Part shown: positions 18,652 to 30,830 of the stretch, piece after piece | Position numbering within the stretch: position 1 is the first letter of the stretch | Layout: each line of letters opens with the position of its first letter | Assembly (NCBI RefSeq): GCF_900101685.1 | Contig: NZ_FMZZ01000001.1 | Coordinates: forward strand, 682,001-746,000 | Length of the DNA: 64,000 nt | Direction: 5' to 3' | Source: Actinokineospora iranica | Lineage (GTDB): Bacteria > Actinomycetota > Actinomycetes > Mycobacteriales > Pseudonocardiaceae | Translations under genes and position numbers: made by a program | The notes under the pieces: model-generated | Database searches by the model: none | What the model saw: only the letters and a program-made list of their open reading frames with translations | Told to the model about the DNA's origin: nothing

Positions 18652-21600
18652 TCAGGCAGGCAGCCTGCGGTGAATGCGATCGATGAGGTCGCGCGCGTCC
18701 ACCGGCTTGGTGACGTAGTCGCTGGCCCCGGAGGCCAGGCTCTTCTCGCGGTCGCCGGGCATCGCCTTGGCGGTGACGGCGATGATCGGCAGTTCCGCGT
18801 GCTCGGGGTTGGCGCGGATCGCCGCGGTGGCGGCGTACCCGTCCATCTCGGGCATCATGACGTCCATCAGGATCAGGTCGATATCGGGGTGCGCGGCCAG
18901 TGCCTCGACGCCCTTGCGGCCGTTCTCCGCGTGCAGCACGCGCATCCCGTACAGCTCCAGGATACCGGTCAGGGCGTAGACGTTGCGCGCGTCGTCGTCC
19001 ACCACCAGCACCGTCCGGCCCGCCAGCCGCTCGTCCACGCCCGGCGGCAGGGAGACCCCGAGCGTGTCCGGCCGCACCAGCGGCAGCACGTCGCCAGGCT
19101 GCTCGGCCGACAAGTGCAGCGCGATCCGCTCGCGCAGCTCGTCCAGGCTGGAGATCAGCTCAAGCGGCCGGCTGCCCGCCCGCGCCTGCAGGGCGCGTTC
19201 CTGGTCGGGGTCGAGCCGTCTGCCGTTGTGCGCCAGGACCGGGACGGCGCGCAGGGCGGCGTCCCGGTCGAGGTTTTCCAGGAACCGGTGGACGGCCTCG
19301 CCGGGCAGGTCGAGGCCGAGCACGACGCACTGGCAGGGCGACTCGGCCAGCGCGGCGGCGGCCTCGTCCACCCCGGCGGCGGTGACCACCTCGACGGGGC
19401 CGCGCGGGTCGGTGCGGTCGCGGTTGCCCGCGAGGTCGACCAGGGCGCTCTCGGCGACCAGGGACAGCAGGCCGCGCGAGTGCTCCTCGATCACCAGAAG
19501 TCTTCGCCGGGACGGGGCTTCCTCGGTCACCGCGCGCCGATCGGTGGACTCGGACGACCGCGCGTCGGCCGCCTCGTCCGGCTGGACGAAGACCCGTCGG
19601 GCGACCGGCAGGTAGAAGGTGAAGGTGCTGCCCTGCCCCGGGGCGCTCTCCGCGGTGATGGCGCCGCCGAGCAGGTAGGCGATCTCGCGGCTGATGGACA
19701 GGCCCAGTCCGGTGCCGCCGTAGCGGCGGCTGGTCGTCCCGTCCGCCTGCTGGAACGCGCCGAAGATCGATTCGAGCTGCTGCTTGGCGATCCCGATGCC
19801 GGTGTCGATCACCCGGAACGCGACCGCCGGGCCGTGCCGGGTGACCGAGCGGGGCAGCTCGGCGGGCCCGGCGGGCTCGATGCGCAGCTCGACGCCGCCG
19901 GACTCGGTGAACTTCACCGCGTTGGACAGCAGGTTGCGCAGCACCTGGCGCAGCCGGGCGTCGTCGGTGACCAGCTCGGCCGGGACGCCGGGGCTGGTGG
20001 TGATGCGGAACTCCAGGCCCTGCTGGGTGGTCAGCGGCCGGAACGTGGCCTCGACGTAGTCCAGCAGCTGGCGCAGCGGGATTCGCTCGGGGGTGACGTC
20101 CATCTTGCCCGCCTCGACCTTGGACAGGTCGAGGATGTCGTTGATCAGCTGCAACAGGTCCGAGCCCGCGGAGTGGATGATGCCCGCGTACTCGACCTGC
20201 TTGGGGGTGAGGTTGCGCGAGGGGTTCTGGGCCAGCAGCTGGGCCAGGATGAGCAGGCTGTTGAGCGGGGTGCGCAGCTCGTGGCTCATGTTGGCCAGGA
20301 ACTCCGACTTGTACTTCGAGGCCAGCGACAGCTCCTGCGCGCGGGTCTCGAGCTCCTGGCGGGCCTGCTCGATCTCCATGTTCTTGGTCTCGATGTCGCG
20401 GTTCTGGCTGGCCAGCAGCGCCGCTTTCTCCTCGAGCTCGGCGTTGGAGCGCTGCAGCTGCTCCTGGCGGGTCTGCAGCTCGCCGGAGCGGGCCTGCAGC
20501 TCGGCCGCCAGCCGCTGGGACTCCCCCAGCAACTCGTCGGTGCGGGCGTTGGCCACGATGGTGTTGACGTTGACCCCGACGGTCTCCATGAGCTGTTCGA
20601 GGAAGTCGCGCTGGATCTGGGTGAACCGGTGCACCGAGGCCAGCTCGATCACGCCGAGCACCAGGTCCTCGACCACGATCGGCAGCACGATCAGGCTCGA
20701 CGGCGGGGCGCTGCCCAGCCCGGAGGAGATCGTGACGTAGCCGGGCGGCACCTCGTCCACCTCGATCGTGCGGCGGCTGCGGGCGGCCTGCCCGACCAGG
20801 GACTGGCCCAGCGCGAACTCGCGGGGCCGGTCGTCCTCGGCCGGGTTACCCGGGTGCCCATAGGAGCCGAGCAGCCGCAGGACGGTGCCGTCTGCGCCGT
20901 CTTCCGCGAGGTAGAACGCGCCGTACTGGGCGGAGACCAGCGGAGCGAGCTCGTCCACGATCAGCTCGGCGACCACGCCGAGGTCGCGGCGGCCCTGCAT
21001 GAGGCTGGACATCCTGGCCAGGTTCGACTTGAGCCAGTCCTGGTCCTGGTTGGCCCGGGTGGTCTCGCGCAGCGACCCCACCATGGAGTTGATGTTGTCC
21101 TTGAGCTCGGCGACCTCGCCGGAGGCCTCCACGGTGATCGACCGGGTCAGGTCGCCCTCGGCGACCGCGCTGGTCACCTCGGCGATCGCGCGGACCTGCC
21201 GGGTCAGGTTGCCCGCGAGCTCGTTGACGTTCTCGGTGAGCCGCTTCCAGGTGCCCGACACGCCCTCGACCTCGGCCTGGCCGCCGAGGCGGCCCTCGCT
21301 GCCGACCTCCCGGGCGACCCGGGTGACCTCGGCGGCGAACGAGGAGAGCTGGTCGACCATGGTGTTGATGGTCGTCTTCAGTTCCAGGATCTCCCCGCGG
21401 GCGGTGACGTCGATCTTGCGGGTCAGGTCGCCCTGGGCGACGGCGGTGGTGACCTGGGCGATGTTGCGGACCTGGCTGGTCAGGTTGTTCGCCATGAAGT
21501 TGACGTTGTCGGTCAGGTCCTTCCAGGTGCCCGCGACGTTGGGCACCCGGGCCTGGCCGCCGAGGATGCCCTCGGTGCCGACCTCGCGGGCGACTCTGGT

Positions 21601-23193
21601 CACCTCGTCGGCGAACGCCGAGAGCGTGTCGACCATCGTGTTGATCACCCCGGCCAGCGCGGCGACCTCGCCCTTGGCCTCGACGGTGATCTTCTGCGAC
21701 AGGTCGCCGCGGGCGACCGCGGTGGCGACCTGGGCGATCGAGCGCACCTGGCCGGTCAGGTTCGACGCCATCACGTTGACGTTGTCGGTCAGGTCCTTCC
21801 AGGTGCCCGACACGCCGCGCACCGTGGCCTGGCCGCCGAGGTTGCCCTCGGTGCCGACCTCGCGCGCGACGCGGGTGACCTCGTCGGCGAACGCCGAGAG
21901 CTGGTCGACCATCGTGTTGATGGTCTCCTTGAGCTCCAGGATCTCCCCGCGCGCGTCGACCCGGATCTTCTGCGACAGGTCGCCGCGGGCGACCGCGGTG
22001 GTGACCTGGGCGATCGAGCGCACCTGGGCGGTCAGGTTGTCGCCCATGACGTTGACCGACTCGGTGAGGTCCTTCCAGGTGCCGGACACGCCCTTGACGT
22101 CGGCCTGACCGCCCAGGCGCCCCTCGGTGCCCACCTCGCGGGCCACCCGGGTCACCTCGTCGGCGAACGCGGAAAGCTGGTCGACCATCGTGTTGATGGT
22201 GTTCTTGAGCTCCAAGACCTCGCCGCGCGCGGTCACGTTGATCTTCTGCGACAGGTCGCCCTTGGCCACCGCGGTCGCCACCTGGGCGATGGAGCGGACC
22301 TGCGCGGTCAGGTTGCCCGCCATGGAGTTCACCGAGTCGGTCAGGTCGCGCCAGGTGCCCGAGACGCCCTTGACGTCGGCCTGCCCGCCGAGCAGGCCCT
22401 CGGTGCCGACCTCGCGCGCCATCCGGGTCACCTCGTCGCCGAACGACGAGAGCTGGTCGACCATCGTGTTGATCGTGTTCTTGAGCTCCAGGATCTCGCC
22501 GCGGGCGTCGACGTCGATCTTCTGCGACAGGTCGCCCTTGGCCACGGCCGTGGTGACCTGGGCGATGTTGCGGACCTGGTCGGTGAGGTTGCCCGCCATG
22601 AAGTTCACCGAGTCGGTCAGGTCGCGCCACACGCCGCCGACGCCGGGGACCTGGGCCTGCCCGCCGAGGCGGCCCTCGCTGCCGACCTCCCGCGCGACGC
22701 GGGTGACCTCGTCGGCGAAGGAGGAGAGCTGGTCGACCATCGTGTTGACGGTCTCCTTGAGCTCCAGGATCTCCCCGCGCGCGTCGACGTCGATCTTCTG
22801 CGACAGGTCGCCGCGGGCCACCGCGGTCGCCACCTGCGCGATGTCGCGGACCTGGCGGGTCAGGTTGCCCGCCATCGCGTTCACCGAGTCGGTCAGGTCC
22901 TTCCAGGTGCCCGACACCGCGGGCACCTCGGCCTGCCCGCCGAGGCGGCCCTCGCTGCCGACCTCCCGGGCGACCCGGGTGACCTCGGAGGTGAACAGCG
23001 AGAGCTGGTCGACCATGCCGTTGAAGACGGTGGCGATCTCGCCGAGCAGGCCGTCGGCGTCGTCGGGCAGGCGGGTGCCGAAGTCGCCGTCGCGGACCGC
23101 GGTCAGGCCCGCCAGCAGCTGCCGCAGCTCCGGCTCGCCGACCCCGCCGGAGCGGCCTGCCGCCCGGGCGGGCTCGACGGTCGTGTCACCCAT
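18652..23193 (-). CDS. Hybrid histidine kinase with seven poly-HAMP repeats, GAF and receiver domains
   Basis: A 1,513-residue cytoplasmic hybrid kinase. Residues ~62-705 are seven near-identical 92-residue HAMP-type repeats, each ending [14 protein letters not shown]. A GAF-like domain (~735-880), a long coiled coil (~890-960), HisKA with [12 protein letters not shown] (His near 969) and a HATPase follow; the latter shows [11 protein letters not shown] and [11 protein letters not shown]. The region ~1200-1380 looks like a degenerate receiver, and the terminal receiver has [12 protein letters not shown] and the phospho-acceptor [13 protein letters not shown] (~1447). The architecture resembles fungal group III osmosensor kinases (NIK1) and their actinobacterial relatives. 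No transmembrane segments are seen. ATG 23193 is chosen because the upstream 32 codons are unrelated low-complexity sequence. Confidence 0.92.
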   Translation of the reverse strand: MGDTTVEPARAAGRSGGVGEPELRQLLAGLTAVRDGDFGTRLPDDADGLLGEIATVFNGMVDQLSLFTSEVTRVAREVGSEGRLGGQAEVPAVSGTWKDLTDSVNAMAGNLTRQVRDIAQVATAVARGDLSQKIDVDARGEILELKETVNTMVDQLSSFADEVTRVAREVGSEGRLGGQAQVPGVGGVWRDLTDSVNFMAGNLTDQVRNIAQVTTAVAKGDLSQKIDVDARGEILELKNTINTMVDQLSSFGDEVTRMAREVGTEGLLGGQADVKGVSGTWRDLTDSVNSMAGNLTAQVRSIAQVATAVAKGDLSQKINVTARGEVLELKNTINTMVDQLSAFADEVTRVAREVGTEGRLGGQADVKGVSGTWKDLTESVNVMGDNLTAQVRSIAQVTTAVARGDLSQKIRVDARGEILELKETINTMVDQLSAFADEVTRVAREVGTEGNLGGQATVRGVSGTWKDLTDNVNVMASNLTGQVRSIAQVATAVARGDLSQKITVEAKGEVAALAGVINTMVDTLSAFADEVTRVAREVGTEGILGGQARVPNVAGTWKDLTDNVNFMANNLTSQVRNIAQVTTAVAQGDLTRKIDVTARGEILELKTTINTMVDQLSSFAAEVTRVAREVGSEGRLGGQAEVEGVSGTWKRLTENVNELAGNLTRQVRAIAEVTSAVAEGDLTRSITVEASGEVAELKDNINSMVGSLRETTRANQDQDWLKSNLARMSSLMQGRRDLGVVAELIVDELAPLVSAQYGAFYLAEDGADGTVLRLLGSYGHPGNPAEDDRPREFALGQSLVGQAARSRRTIEVDEVPPGYVTISSGLGSAPPSSLIVLPIVVEDLVLGVIELASVHRFTQIQRDFLEQLMETVGVNVNTIVANARTDELLGESQRLAAELQARSGELQTRQEQLQRSNAELEEKAALLASQNRDIETKNMEIEQARQELETRAQELSLASKYKSEFLANMSHELRTPLNSLLILAQLLAQNPSRNLTPKQVEYAGIIHSAGSDLLQLINDILDLSKVEAGKMDVTPERIPLRQLLDYVEATFRPLTTQQGLEFRITTSPGVPAELVTDDARLRQVLRNLLSNAVKFTESGGVELRIEPAGPAELPRSVTRHGPAVAFRVIDTGIGIAKQQLESIFGAFQQADGTTSRRYGGTGLGLSISREIAYLLGGAITAESAPGQGSTFTFYLPVARRVFVQPDEAADARSSESTDRRAVTEEAPSRRRLLVIEEHSRGLLSLVAESALVDLAGNRDRTDPRGPVEVVTAAGVDEAAAALAESPCQCVVLGLDLPGEAVHRFLENLDRDAALRAVPVLAHNGRRLDPDQERALQARAGSRPLELISSLDELRERIALHLSAEQPGDVLPLVRPDTLGVSLPPGVDERLAGRTVLVVDDDARNVYALTGILELYGMRVLHAENGRKGVEALAAHPDIDLILMDVMMPEMDGYAATAAIRANPEHAELPIIAVTAKAMPGDREKSLASGASDYVTKPVDARDLIDRIHRRLPA
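21073..23030 (-). repeat. Seven tandem 276-bp coding repeats (poly-HAMP array)
   Basis: The motif CTGGTCGACCAT and its variants recur at 21349, 21625, 21901, 22177, 22453, 22729 and 23005, exactly 276 bp apart. Each unit encodes 92 residues. Units differ mostly at synonymous sites, but whole phrases such as GTRVAREVG[ST]EG and [10 protein letters not shown] are shared. Confidence 0.95.
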
Positions 23194-23504
23194 GTCCAAC
23201 CTCGTTCCCCTCACCGGCCGCCACGGACCGCCATGCGCCGCCGACCTGTCTCCCGAGCAGGCGGCCGCCACGGTAGACGCACGCTGCATTGTGCTCGCCG
23301 GAACGCCGGATAACCACCGATCGAGCCCGCGTCACCCGTGCGGCTTCCGATCTCCCCCGAGACGCGCGGCCCAACAGCGGACGCCGCGAACCCGCCTGCC
23401 CTCCGCATCCGGTTGTCAGCAGCGGTACTCTCCGGACAACCTGGTACGAGGTTGAGCAGCCAGCCCGGCAGGACATTCCCGCGCGCCGTTGGAGGCACAC
23501 GACC

Positions 23505-23876
23505 ATGACCGGAACGCTGTTGACCACGACCACCCACCAGCGGGACGACCGGCTGATCGTCCACGTCGACGGGGAAGTCGATCTCGGCAGCGCGCCGCGA
23601 CTGACCGCCGCCCTCGACTCGGCGATAGCCGCGGCGGCCGCGGCGACGGCGGTTCCGAAGGCCATCGTCGCCGATCTGACCAGCGTCACGTTCCTCGCCT
23701 CAGCGGGCTTGGCCGCGCTCGTGGAGAGCGACGACCAGTGCCGCGCCCGCGGGATCTCGTTCGTGGTGGTCCTCGCCCCGGACGGCCCGGCGCGGCGCGC
23801 GTTGGAGATCACCGGCCTGCTCACCGTGCTGACGGTCACGGACACCGTCGAGCAGGCGCTGGCCCACCAGCCCTGA
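23505..23876 (+). CDS. STAS-domain anti-sigma factor antagonist
   Basis: A 123-residue SpoIIAA/RsbV-like protein. It has the STAS core LIVHVDGEVDLGSAPRL, a 7-Ala stretch around residues 45-51 and the phosphorylation segment SVTFLASAGLAAL, whose Ser (in ASAG) is the usual kinase target. GGAGG lies 9 nt before ATG 23505. It is divergent from the hybrid kinase gene and convergent with an RsbW-like ATPase gene, which may be its kinase partner. Confidence 0.9.
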   Translation: MTGTLLTTTTHQRDDRLIVHVDGEVDLGSAPRLTAALDSAIAAAAAATAVPKAIVADLTSVTFLASAGLAALVESDDQCRARGISFVVVLAPDGPARRALEITGLLTVLTVTDTVEQALAHQP

Positions 23877-23948
23877 CCCGGGATTCGCGGAGCCGGGGCC
23901 GGGCAGCCCGGCCAGTCGGGGCCGATCCGGTCGGTCCGGTCGGTCCCG

Positions 23949-24431
23949 TCAATCCGAGGCCGAGGGCAGCCGGAAGCGGGCGATGAGGCTCGTGCGGCCG
24001 CCGGTGCTGACCAGCTCGACCCGGTCGGCCAGCGCCCGGATGAGGCTCATGCCCCGGCCGCGGTAGGGGCTCGGCGGCATGTCCGGGGTCTTCCACACGC
24101 CGTGGTCCACCACGGCCACGACGACGTGGCCGTCCTCGACGTGCCCGGACAGCGCGACCAGGCCGTCGGCGAACCGGTAGCCGTGCTCGATGGCGTTGGC
24201 CAGCGCCTCGTCCGCGGCCAGCACGATGTCGGCGAGCAAGGGCGCGGGCACACCCCGCCCGGCCAGCCAGCCGCCGAGCGTGCGGCGCAGCCCGGCCAGG
24301 TGCTCCGGCCGCGCGGGCACGGTCACCGCGAGCGTGCCCGGCCCGGGCGGCCCCGTCGGCTCCCCCGCGCCGCCGACCTGCTCGCCACCCGCCGCCACCT
24401 CGTCCGGTGTGGACGGCGTGGCCCCCGACAT
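23949..24431 (-). CDS. RsbW-like ATP-binding anti-sigma regulator
   Basis: A 160-residue HATPase_c_2 protein with a Gly/Pro-rich N-terminal tail of about 35 residues. The N-box is VLAADEALANAIEHGY and the G-box YRGRGMSLIRALAD. The start ATG 24431 has GAGGAG about 6 nt upstream. Partners are not identified by sequence; neighbours encode STAS proteins on both sides. Confidence 0.87.
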   Translation of the reverse strand: MSGATPSTPDEVAAGGEQVGGAGEPTGPPGPGTLAVTVPARPEHLAGLRRTLGGWLAGRGVPAPLLADIVLAADEALANAIEHGYRFADGLVALSGHVEDGHVVVAVVDHGVWKTPDMPPSPYRGRGMSLIRALADRVELVSTGGRTSLIARFRLPSASD

Positions 24432-24681
24432 ACAGGCTCCTCTCGGCGGCCCCAGCGGCCAGCCCCCAGGGTGGGACATCCGGCGCACCGTGTCCACCCC
24501 CGCGGGCCATTCCCCGCGATGTCGCCGCTGGTGATCGCGACACTACCGGTCGCGGTGGCGACGGCGGCGGCCAGCGTGGCCGTCCACCTGGCACAGTCCA
24601 CGCCAGAAGGCGCGCGCCCCGCAGACGCGTCTACTGACAGTGAGCAGGTGTGCCCCCCGAACGGGCGGGCACTCTCCGGTC

Positions 24682-25092
24682 ATGGTGGACATGACCGAGT
24701 TGGATGTCTGGACAGTGACCGCGCCCGCGCGGGCGGACCAGCTTCCGGCGCTGCGCAGACGGGTCGGGCGCTGGCTTCGTGACCACCAGGTGCCCCGCGG
24801 CCAGCGCGAGAGCATCGTGTGGATCGCCGACGAGGCGCTGGGCAACGCCGTCGCGCACAGCGGTGGCGGCGGGGAGCCCGGCGAGGTGACGCTGAGCCTG
24901 CTGCTGGACACCGAGACCGTCGTCCTCACCGTGCAGGACCAGGGCGACACGGCGGCGCCCACCCGCTGGCGCCCCGGCCTCGGGCTCGCGCTGCGGATGA
25001 TCCGCGCGCTGGCCGACCGGGTCGAGTTGGTCTCGGAAGTGGGCCGGACGACGTTCACCGCCTGCTGCGCGCGCGGCCCCGCCTGGCGATAG
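24682..25092 (+). CDS. RsbW-like ATP-binding regulator
   Basis: A 136-residue HATPase_c_2 protein similar to the previous one: IVWIADEALGNAVAHSG is the N-box and PGLGLALRMIRALAD the G-box. The start could be ATG 24682 or ATG 24691; both precede TELDVWTV. Its 3' end faces the STAS gene at 25100-25465 across 7 bp, a convergent pair that may represent kinase and substrate. Confidence 0.85.
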   Translation: MVDMTELDVWTVTAPARADQLPALRRRVGRWLRDHQVPRGQRESIVWIADEALGNAVAHSGGGGEPGEVTLSLLLDTETVVLTVQDQGDTAAPTRWRPGLGLALRMIRALADRVELVSEVGRTTFTACCARGPAWR

Positions 25093-25099
25093 GCCCTGT

Positions 25100-25465
25100 C
25101 TAGGGCGTGTCCTGGGGCTGCAGTGCCTGGTCGAGGGTGTCCGCGACGGTCAGCAGGTGGTCCAAGCCGCTGATCTCGAAGGCCCGGCGGGCCAGGCCGT
25201 CGCGCGGGCACACCACGGCCAGGCGCACACCTGCCCGCTGGCCGCGGTGGTGCGCGGTGACGAGCACGGACAGCCCAGCCGACCCGAGGAAGCCGACCGC
25301 GGTGAAGTCGGCGACGATCGTGGCGGGGGCGGGCGCCGCGGTGACGGCGTCGGAAAGCGCGGCGGCCAGGTCGGGGGCCGTGCCCATGTCGATCTCACCG
25401 GCGGCCCGGACGACCAGGTGGTCACCCGACCGGTCGACGGCGATGGTCAGCAGTGGGTTCCGCAC
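25100..25465 (-). CDS. STAS-domain anti-sigma factor antagonist
   Basis: A 121-residue STAS protein. Key blocks are LVVRAAGEIDMGTAPDLA and FTAVGFLGSAGLSVLV, whose Ser in GSAG is the predicted phospho-site. CAGGAGG precedes GTG 25465. It resembles the STAS protein at 33321-33674, for example in the EIDMGTAP block. Confidence 0.88.
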   Translation of the reverse strand: MRNPLLTIAVDRSGDHLVVRAAGEIDMGTAPDLAAALSDAVTAAPAPATIVADFTAVGFLGSAGLSVLVTAHHRGQRAGVRLAVVCPRDGLARRAFEISGLDHLLTVADTLDQALQPQDTP

Positions 25466-25615
25466 TTCCGTTGCCTCCTGGGGACGCCCGACGCCGGGCC
25501 GACTCGGCTGCCGGTGCTCACCCCGATTCGATCACAAGCCGGTGCGGGCGACCCCGCCCGGCCACTCACCAGCGAGAACGATTTTGAGCGGCCGAGCACC
25601 ACCACCCGCGCCCGC

Positions 25616-26197
25616 TCAGCCCGGGTCCGGGGCGCGGAGGGCGATCAGCAGTCGCAGGCGGCGGTCACCGCTGGTGGGGTCGCCCGCGAAGAGGTCCTGG
25701 ATCTCGTTCATCCGGTAGCGCACGGTCTGCGGGTGAACCCGCAGCGACTCCGCGACGTCCTCGATGCGGCCGTGCAGGCGCACCCAGGCCCGCAGGGTGG
25801 CGGTCAGCCGCTCGCGTCTGCGCGCCGGGAGCCCGGCGAGGGCGGCGAGCGCGTCGGCGCGGATGACCGCGGTGAGGTCGTCGGCCTCGGCGTGCAGCAG
25901 GGCGGTCAGGTGGTGGGCGCACCAGGTCACCGGCGCGTCGGGCAGCGTGCCCGCGCGGACGAGGTCGAGGGCGGTGCGGGCGTGAGCGGCGGAGCGGCCC
26001 GCGTCGGCGAGGGGCCGGGGCAGGCCGACGACGACCCGGGCATCCGGCGCGGGGCGCGACAGGACGGCGGGCAGCGGGCTGTCCTCCGGGGCGAACAGGC
26101 AGGGCGGCTCGCGCCGGTCGGCGAGCAGTCGGTCGCCGACCAGAGAGCCCGGGTCGAGCGGGCCGTCCCACACCACCACGGCAAGCAACTCCCCCAA
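25616..26197 (-). CDS. Short PucR/CdaR-type regulator (C-terminal part only)
   Basis: A 193-residue protein matching the C-terminal half of PucR-family regulators: a GGDEF-like region with DARVVVGLPRPLADAGRSAA and the PucR HTH RVHPQTVRYRMNEIQDLF near the end. Family members are usually 380-550 residues long, with an N-terminal sensor domain that is missing. The start would be TTG at 26197 or a later GTG; neither has a good SD. It is either a short natural member or the remnant of a truncated gene. Confidence 0.6.
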   Translation of the reverse strand: MGELLAVVVWDGPLDPGSLVGDRLLADRREPPCLFAPEDSPLPAVLSRPAPDARVVVGLPRPLADAGRSAAHARTALDLVRAGTLPDAPVTWCAHHLTALLHAEADDLTAVIRADALAALAGLPARRRERLTATLRAWVRLHGRIEDVAESLRVHPQTVRYRMNEIQDLFAGDPTSGDRRLRLLIALRAPDPG

Positions 26198-26357
26198 CGC
26201 CGGAAGGATTCGAGAGTCCCCGGCGCTAACCGATCCACCACCGGCTGAGAACGGCGAAACCGAAAACGCGCACGCGCGTCAATGTCATCCCGCGCCGGAC
26301 TGTCACGCCCATCCCAGGAAACCGGCGTCCGTCCACAATCGACAGTGCGGCAGGTGG

Positions 26358-27314
26358 TCAGCCCGTGCTGATGGCGGCGAGTTTTTCGCTCAGGTAAGCA
26401 GATGCCGTGACTGGCGGATAAGAGACCTCGCCGATCGGCGGGGGCAGCGACGCGACCGTGGTGTCGTGGTCGCATTCGTAGAAGAAGACGAGCGAGACCA
26501 GGTCCTCGTCCGGGGCCTCCGGCTGCGGCGGCAGAACGCGGTGGCGGTTGGACTTCCAGCGGTCGCCGGTCCAGCGGGCCATCAGGTCGCCGATGTTGAC
26601 CGTGAGCGCCGCCGGGTCGTACGGCGCGTCCACCCAGCCGTCCTCGGCGGTGTGCACCTGCAGACCGCCCGCGCCCGGCTCGCGGTCGAGGATGGTGACC
26701 GTGCCGAAGTCGGTGTGCGGGCCGATGCGGTACTGGTCGGGCGCGGGCTCCCCGACGACGGTCAGCGGCGGATACCGGTTGACGTTGAAGGTGAACGTGG
26801 AGTTCGCGGTGTGCGCGGTGAAGTGCTCCGGCGGGAGCCCGAGCGCGACCGCGCAGACGGTCAGCAGGTCGTCGGCCAGCCGCTTCATCCTGGCCATGTA
26901 GTCCACCACGGCCCGCTCCAGGGCGGGAACCCGCGCGGGCCAGGCGTTCGGCGGGAACCAGACCGCGTCCACGTCCGGGTCGCCCACTGGGCGGTCCGCG
27001 CCCGCGGCGAAGGTCTCCTTGAGGTCCGGCGGGGTCACCGTGCCCTCGGCGTACGCGTTGGTCTCCGCGCCCGGCGGCAGCCACCCGCGCCCGCCGACGG
27101 AGACCGCGTACTGGGCCTTCTCCCGCTCGGGCAGGGCGAAGAACTCCCGGGCCGCGCGCCGCACCTCGGCCGCGGCGGTCGACGGCACGCCGTGCCCGGT
27201 CACCAGGAGGAACCCCGACTTCCGCAGCGCGGCGTCGACCTCGGCCGCCACGGCGGCCCGGCCCGACCCGTCGAACCAGGGGGCGAGGTCGACCAGGGGC
27301 ACCGAGGCTGCCAT
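26358..27314 (-). CDS. Isopenicillin N synthase-like 2OG-Fe(II) oxygenase
   Basis: A 318-residue non-haem iron oxygenase of the isopenicillin N synthase superfamily. The N-terminal DIOX_N region starts VPLVDLAPWFDG; the iron-binding facial triad is seen in IGPHTDFGTVTIL (His and Asp) and KSNRHRVLPP (His), with the Arg-x-Ser-like pocket replaced by RHRV. AAAGGAG lies 5-6 nt before ATG 27314. The ArsR-type regulator gene ends 99 bp upstream on the same strand, making an operon plausible. The substrate is unknown; nearby genes do not form a recognisable biosynthetic cluster. Confidence 0.85.
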   Translation of the reverse strand: MAASVPLVDLAPWFDGSGRAAVAAEVDAALRKSGFLLVTGHGVPSTAAAEVRRAAREFFALPEREKAQYAVSVGGRGWLPPGAETNAYAEGTVTPPDLKETFAAGADRPVGDPDVDAVWFPPNAWPARVPALERAVVDYMARMKRLADDLLTVCAVALGLPPEHFTAHTANSTFTFNVNRYPPLTVVGEPAPDQYRIGPHTDFGTVTILDREPGAGGLQVHTAEDGWVDAPYDPAALTVNIGDLMARWTGDRWKSNRHRVLPPQPEAPDEDLVSLVFFYECDHDTTVASLPPPIGEVSYPPVTASAYLSEKLAAISTG

Positions 27315-27413
27315 CACCGCTCCTTTCGGCGAGAGACGTCCCCGCCAGGATGCCGGTCGGCGCTCGACCCCGCCGGCCCCGCGACCAGGAAAGACCACAA
27401 AGGACGGTCGCGG

Positions 27414-27731
27414 TCAGTCGGGCGCGTCGAGGACGTTCTCCACCAGGCCGGGGAACCTCGTCGCCAACTCGTCCAGGCGCAGCGTGTTCATGCGCTGGCG
27501 GCCCTCGTCCCACTGCCGGATCAGGCCCGCCTCGCGCAGCGCGCGGAAGTGGTGGCTCAGCGTGGACGCGGCGACCGGAAGCCCGAACGTGCCGCACGGG
27601 CGGTCGCCCTCGGCGATCAGGAGCCGGACGATGGCCCGGCGGGTCGGGTCGGCCAGCGCGCGCAGCAGGTCGTCCAGGGCGACGTCCTCGATCCGGGGGT
27701 GCGACAGCGGGGCCCATCTGCCCAAGACCAT
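27414..27731 (-). CDS. ArsR-type winged-helix regulator (no metal site)
   Basis: A 105-residue DNA-binding protein: ALDDLLRALADPTRRAIVRLL, then ASTLSHHFRALREAGLI as recognition helix region. It lacks the CxC metal site of the arsenic regulator at 13177, although CGTFGL has a single Cys, and fits the helix_turn_helix_5 subgroup. AGGA just precedes ATG 27731. It is probably the regulator of the downstream oxygenase gene. It is divergent from the secreted protein at 27833. Confidence 0.85.
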   Translation of the reverse strand: MVLGRWAPLSHPRIEDVALDDLLRALADPTRRAIVRLLIAEGDRPCGTFGLPVAASTLSHHFRALREAGLIRQWDEGRQRMNTLRLDELATRFPGLVENVLDAPD

Positions 27732-27832
27732 TCCTGACGGACCTCTCAGCTCTCTTCGACACTTCACGAAGACTCTACCCCGCGTCCGGTCTATTCGATA
27801 TGTCTCGTAAACACCTGCCGAGGAGGCGCCCC

Positions 27833-28555
27833 ATGGGATTCCTGTTGGCCACCGCCCTAGCCGCGACCGTCGTCGCGGGTTTCCCCGACCCCGCCCCACT
27901 GGGCCCGCAGCGGCCGTTCGAGCCGGACGTCGCCGGTCCGGCCAACATCGAGTCGGGCGAGGTCCACGTCGCCTCCGACGGCACCCGACACGGCGTCGAG
28001 GTCACCTTCGACGGGCGGCGCTGGACCGAATCCGGCGAGAAACCGGCCGCGGCCCGGCGATTCGTCTTCCTGTTCGACGACTCCGTGCGGTTCGCCACCG
28101 ACGCGTTCCCCACCTGCGCCCGGTCGGTCATCGAGCGGCACGGCTTCGACGCCTGCCCGGCCGAGTCGCGGGTCGGCTCCGGCCGGGCCGAGTTCTACCC
28201 GAGCGGCGTCGCCGACGTCGTGGTGTTCAACACCCGCTACGACAACGGGACACGCGGAATGCTCATCACGATCCCGGCCACCGGCGGGATCTTCGAGAAC
28301 ACCTTCGAGCGAGTGTCGCGGCCCTACCGCGACGACTACGCGATCGCCTCCGACGAGATCATGTACCCGAACGCGACACCGCCGCAGGAGCGTCCGTCGA
28401 CCAGTCGGTTCACGGTCACCTTCGGCGCCGTCCGCGATGGGAAAAGCTTCGTGCGGACCACCGAGCGCCCCGGAAAGCCGTTGGACTTCGGCGTCTACAG
28501 CGAATACGTGACCGGCGAGCAGACCCTCACCCGCACCACCGCCACCCGCCCCTGA
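27833..28555 (+). CDS. Secreted protein of unknown function
   Basis: A 240-residue exported protein. The N-terminal hydrophobic segment FLLATALAATVVAG is a signal peptide. With ATG 27833 (SD GAGGAGG 6 nt upstream) the n-region is very short; ATG 27800 would add MSRKHLPRRRP and a classical positively charged n-region, so the true start is undecided. The mature part has two Cys pairs (TCARS, DACPA) and regular beta-rich sequence such as TRGMLITIPATGGIF. I do not recognise the family. Confidence 0.7.
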   Translation: MGFLLATALAATVVAGFPDPAPLGPQRPFEPDVAGPANIESGEVHVASDGTRHGVEVTFDGRRWTESGEKPAAARRFVFLFDDSVRFATDAFPTCARSVIERHGFDACPAESRVGSGRAEFYPSGVADVVVFNTRYDNGTRGMLITIPATGGIFENTFERVSRPYRDDYAIASDEIMYPNATPPQERPSTSRFTVTFGAVRDGKSFVRTTERPGKPLDFGVYSEYVTGEQTLTRTTATRP

Positions 28556-28762
28556 CCGTCCACTGTGGATAGCGGGTCCCCGCCCGTCCGCCCTGTCCCC
28601 GGACGGGCGGGGACCCGCCGGAGCCGTCCACAGGCAAGATCGTTCCCGTCTTGGTCCTCGGCCCACCCCGATGGACTGGAGCGGGGTTGGCGGGGCCGAG
28701 TTGTCCACAGGCCCCCGCCGCCTCGCGGCGGTGGTGTGGCGGGTCGCCGTAGGATCGGCGGC

Positions 28763-30604
<1,842 letters not shown>

Positions 30605-30605
30605 G

Positions 30606-30660
30606 ACCGCCCCAGGACGCGTGGGCGCACCCGGCCGGAATCGCCTGGCGGTGTTGTTCT
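30606..30660 (+). terminator. Possible terminator after recQ
   Basis: ACCGCC (30606-30611) and AGG (30614-30616) pair with CCTGGCGGT (30644-30652), giving a bulged stem followed by GTTGTTCTCTT. The stem is modest, so this is only a candidate; the facing gene ends at 30831. Confidence 0.4.
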
Positions 30661-30830
30661 CTTGGGCTGAACGGGGATTCGGAGCGCTCGACTTCTCAAC
30701 AGTGGCCTTGAAAGGGCACTGGAGGGGACTGACGCGGCGCGGTCCGAGGGATATGGCGCGATCGGATCGGCTGGAATGTGCTGCGATTCGCTGGATTGAC
30801 CGGGATGCCTGGCTCGCCTGGCAGGCGAAG

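Noticed and set aside
18061-23313. Plus-strand frame of 1,750 codons with apparent repeats
   Set aside because: Complement of the SpoIIE and hybrid-kinase genes; the repeats only mirror the poly-HAMP coding repeats.
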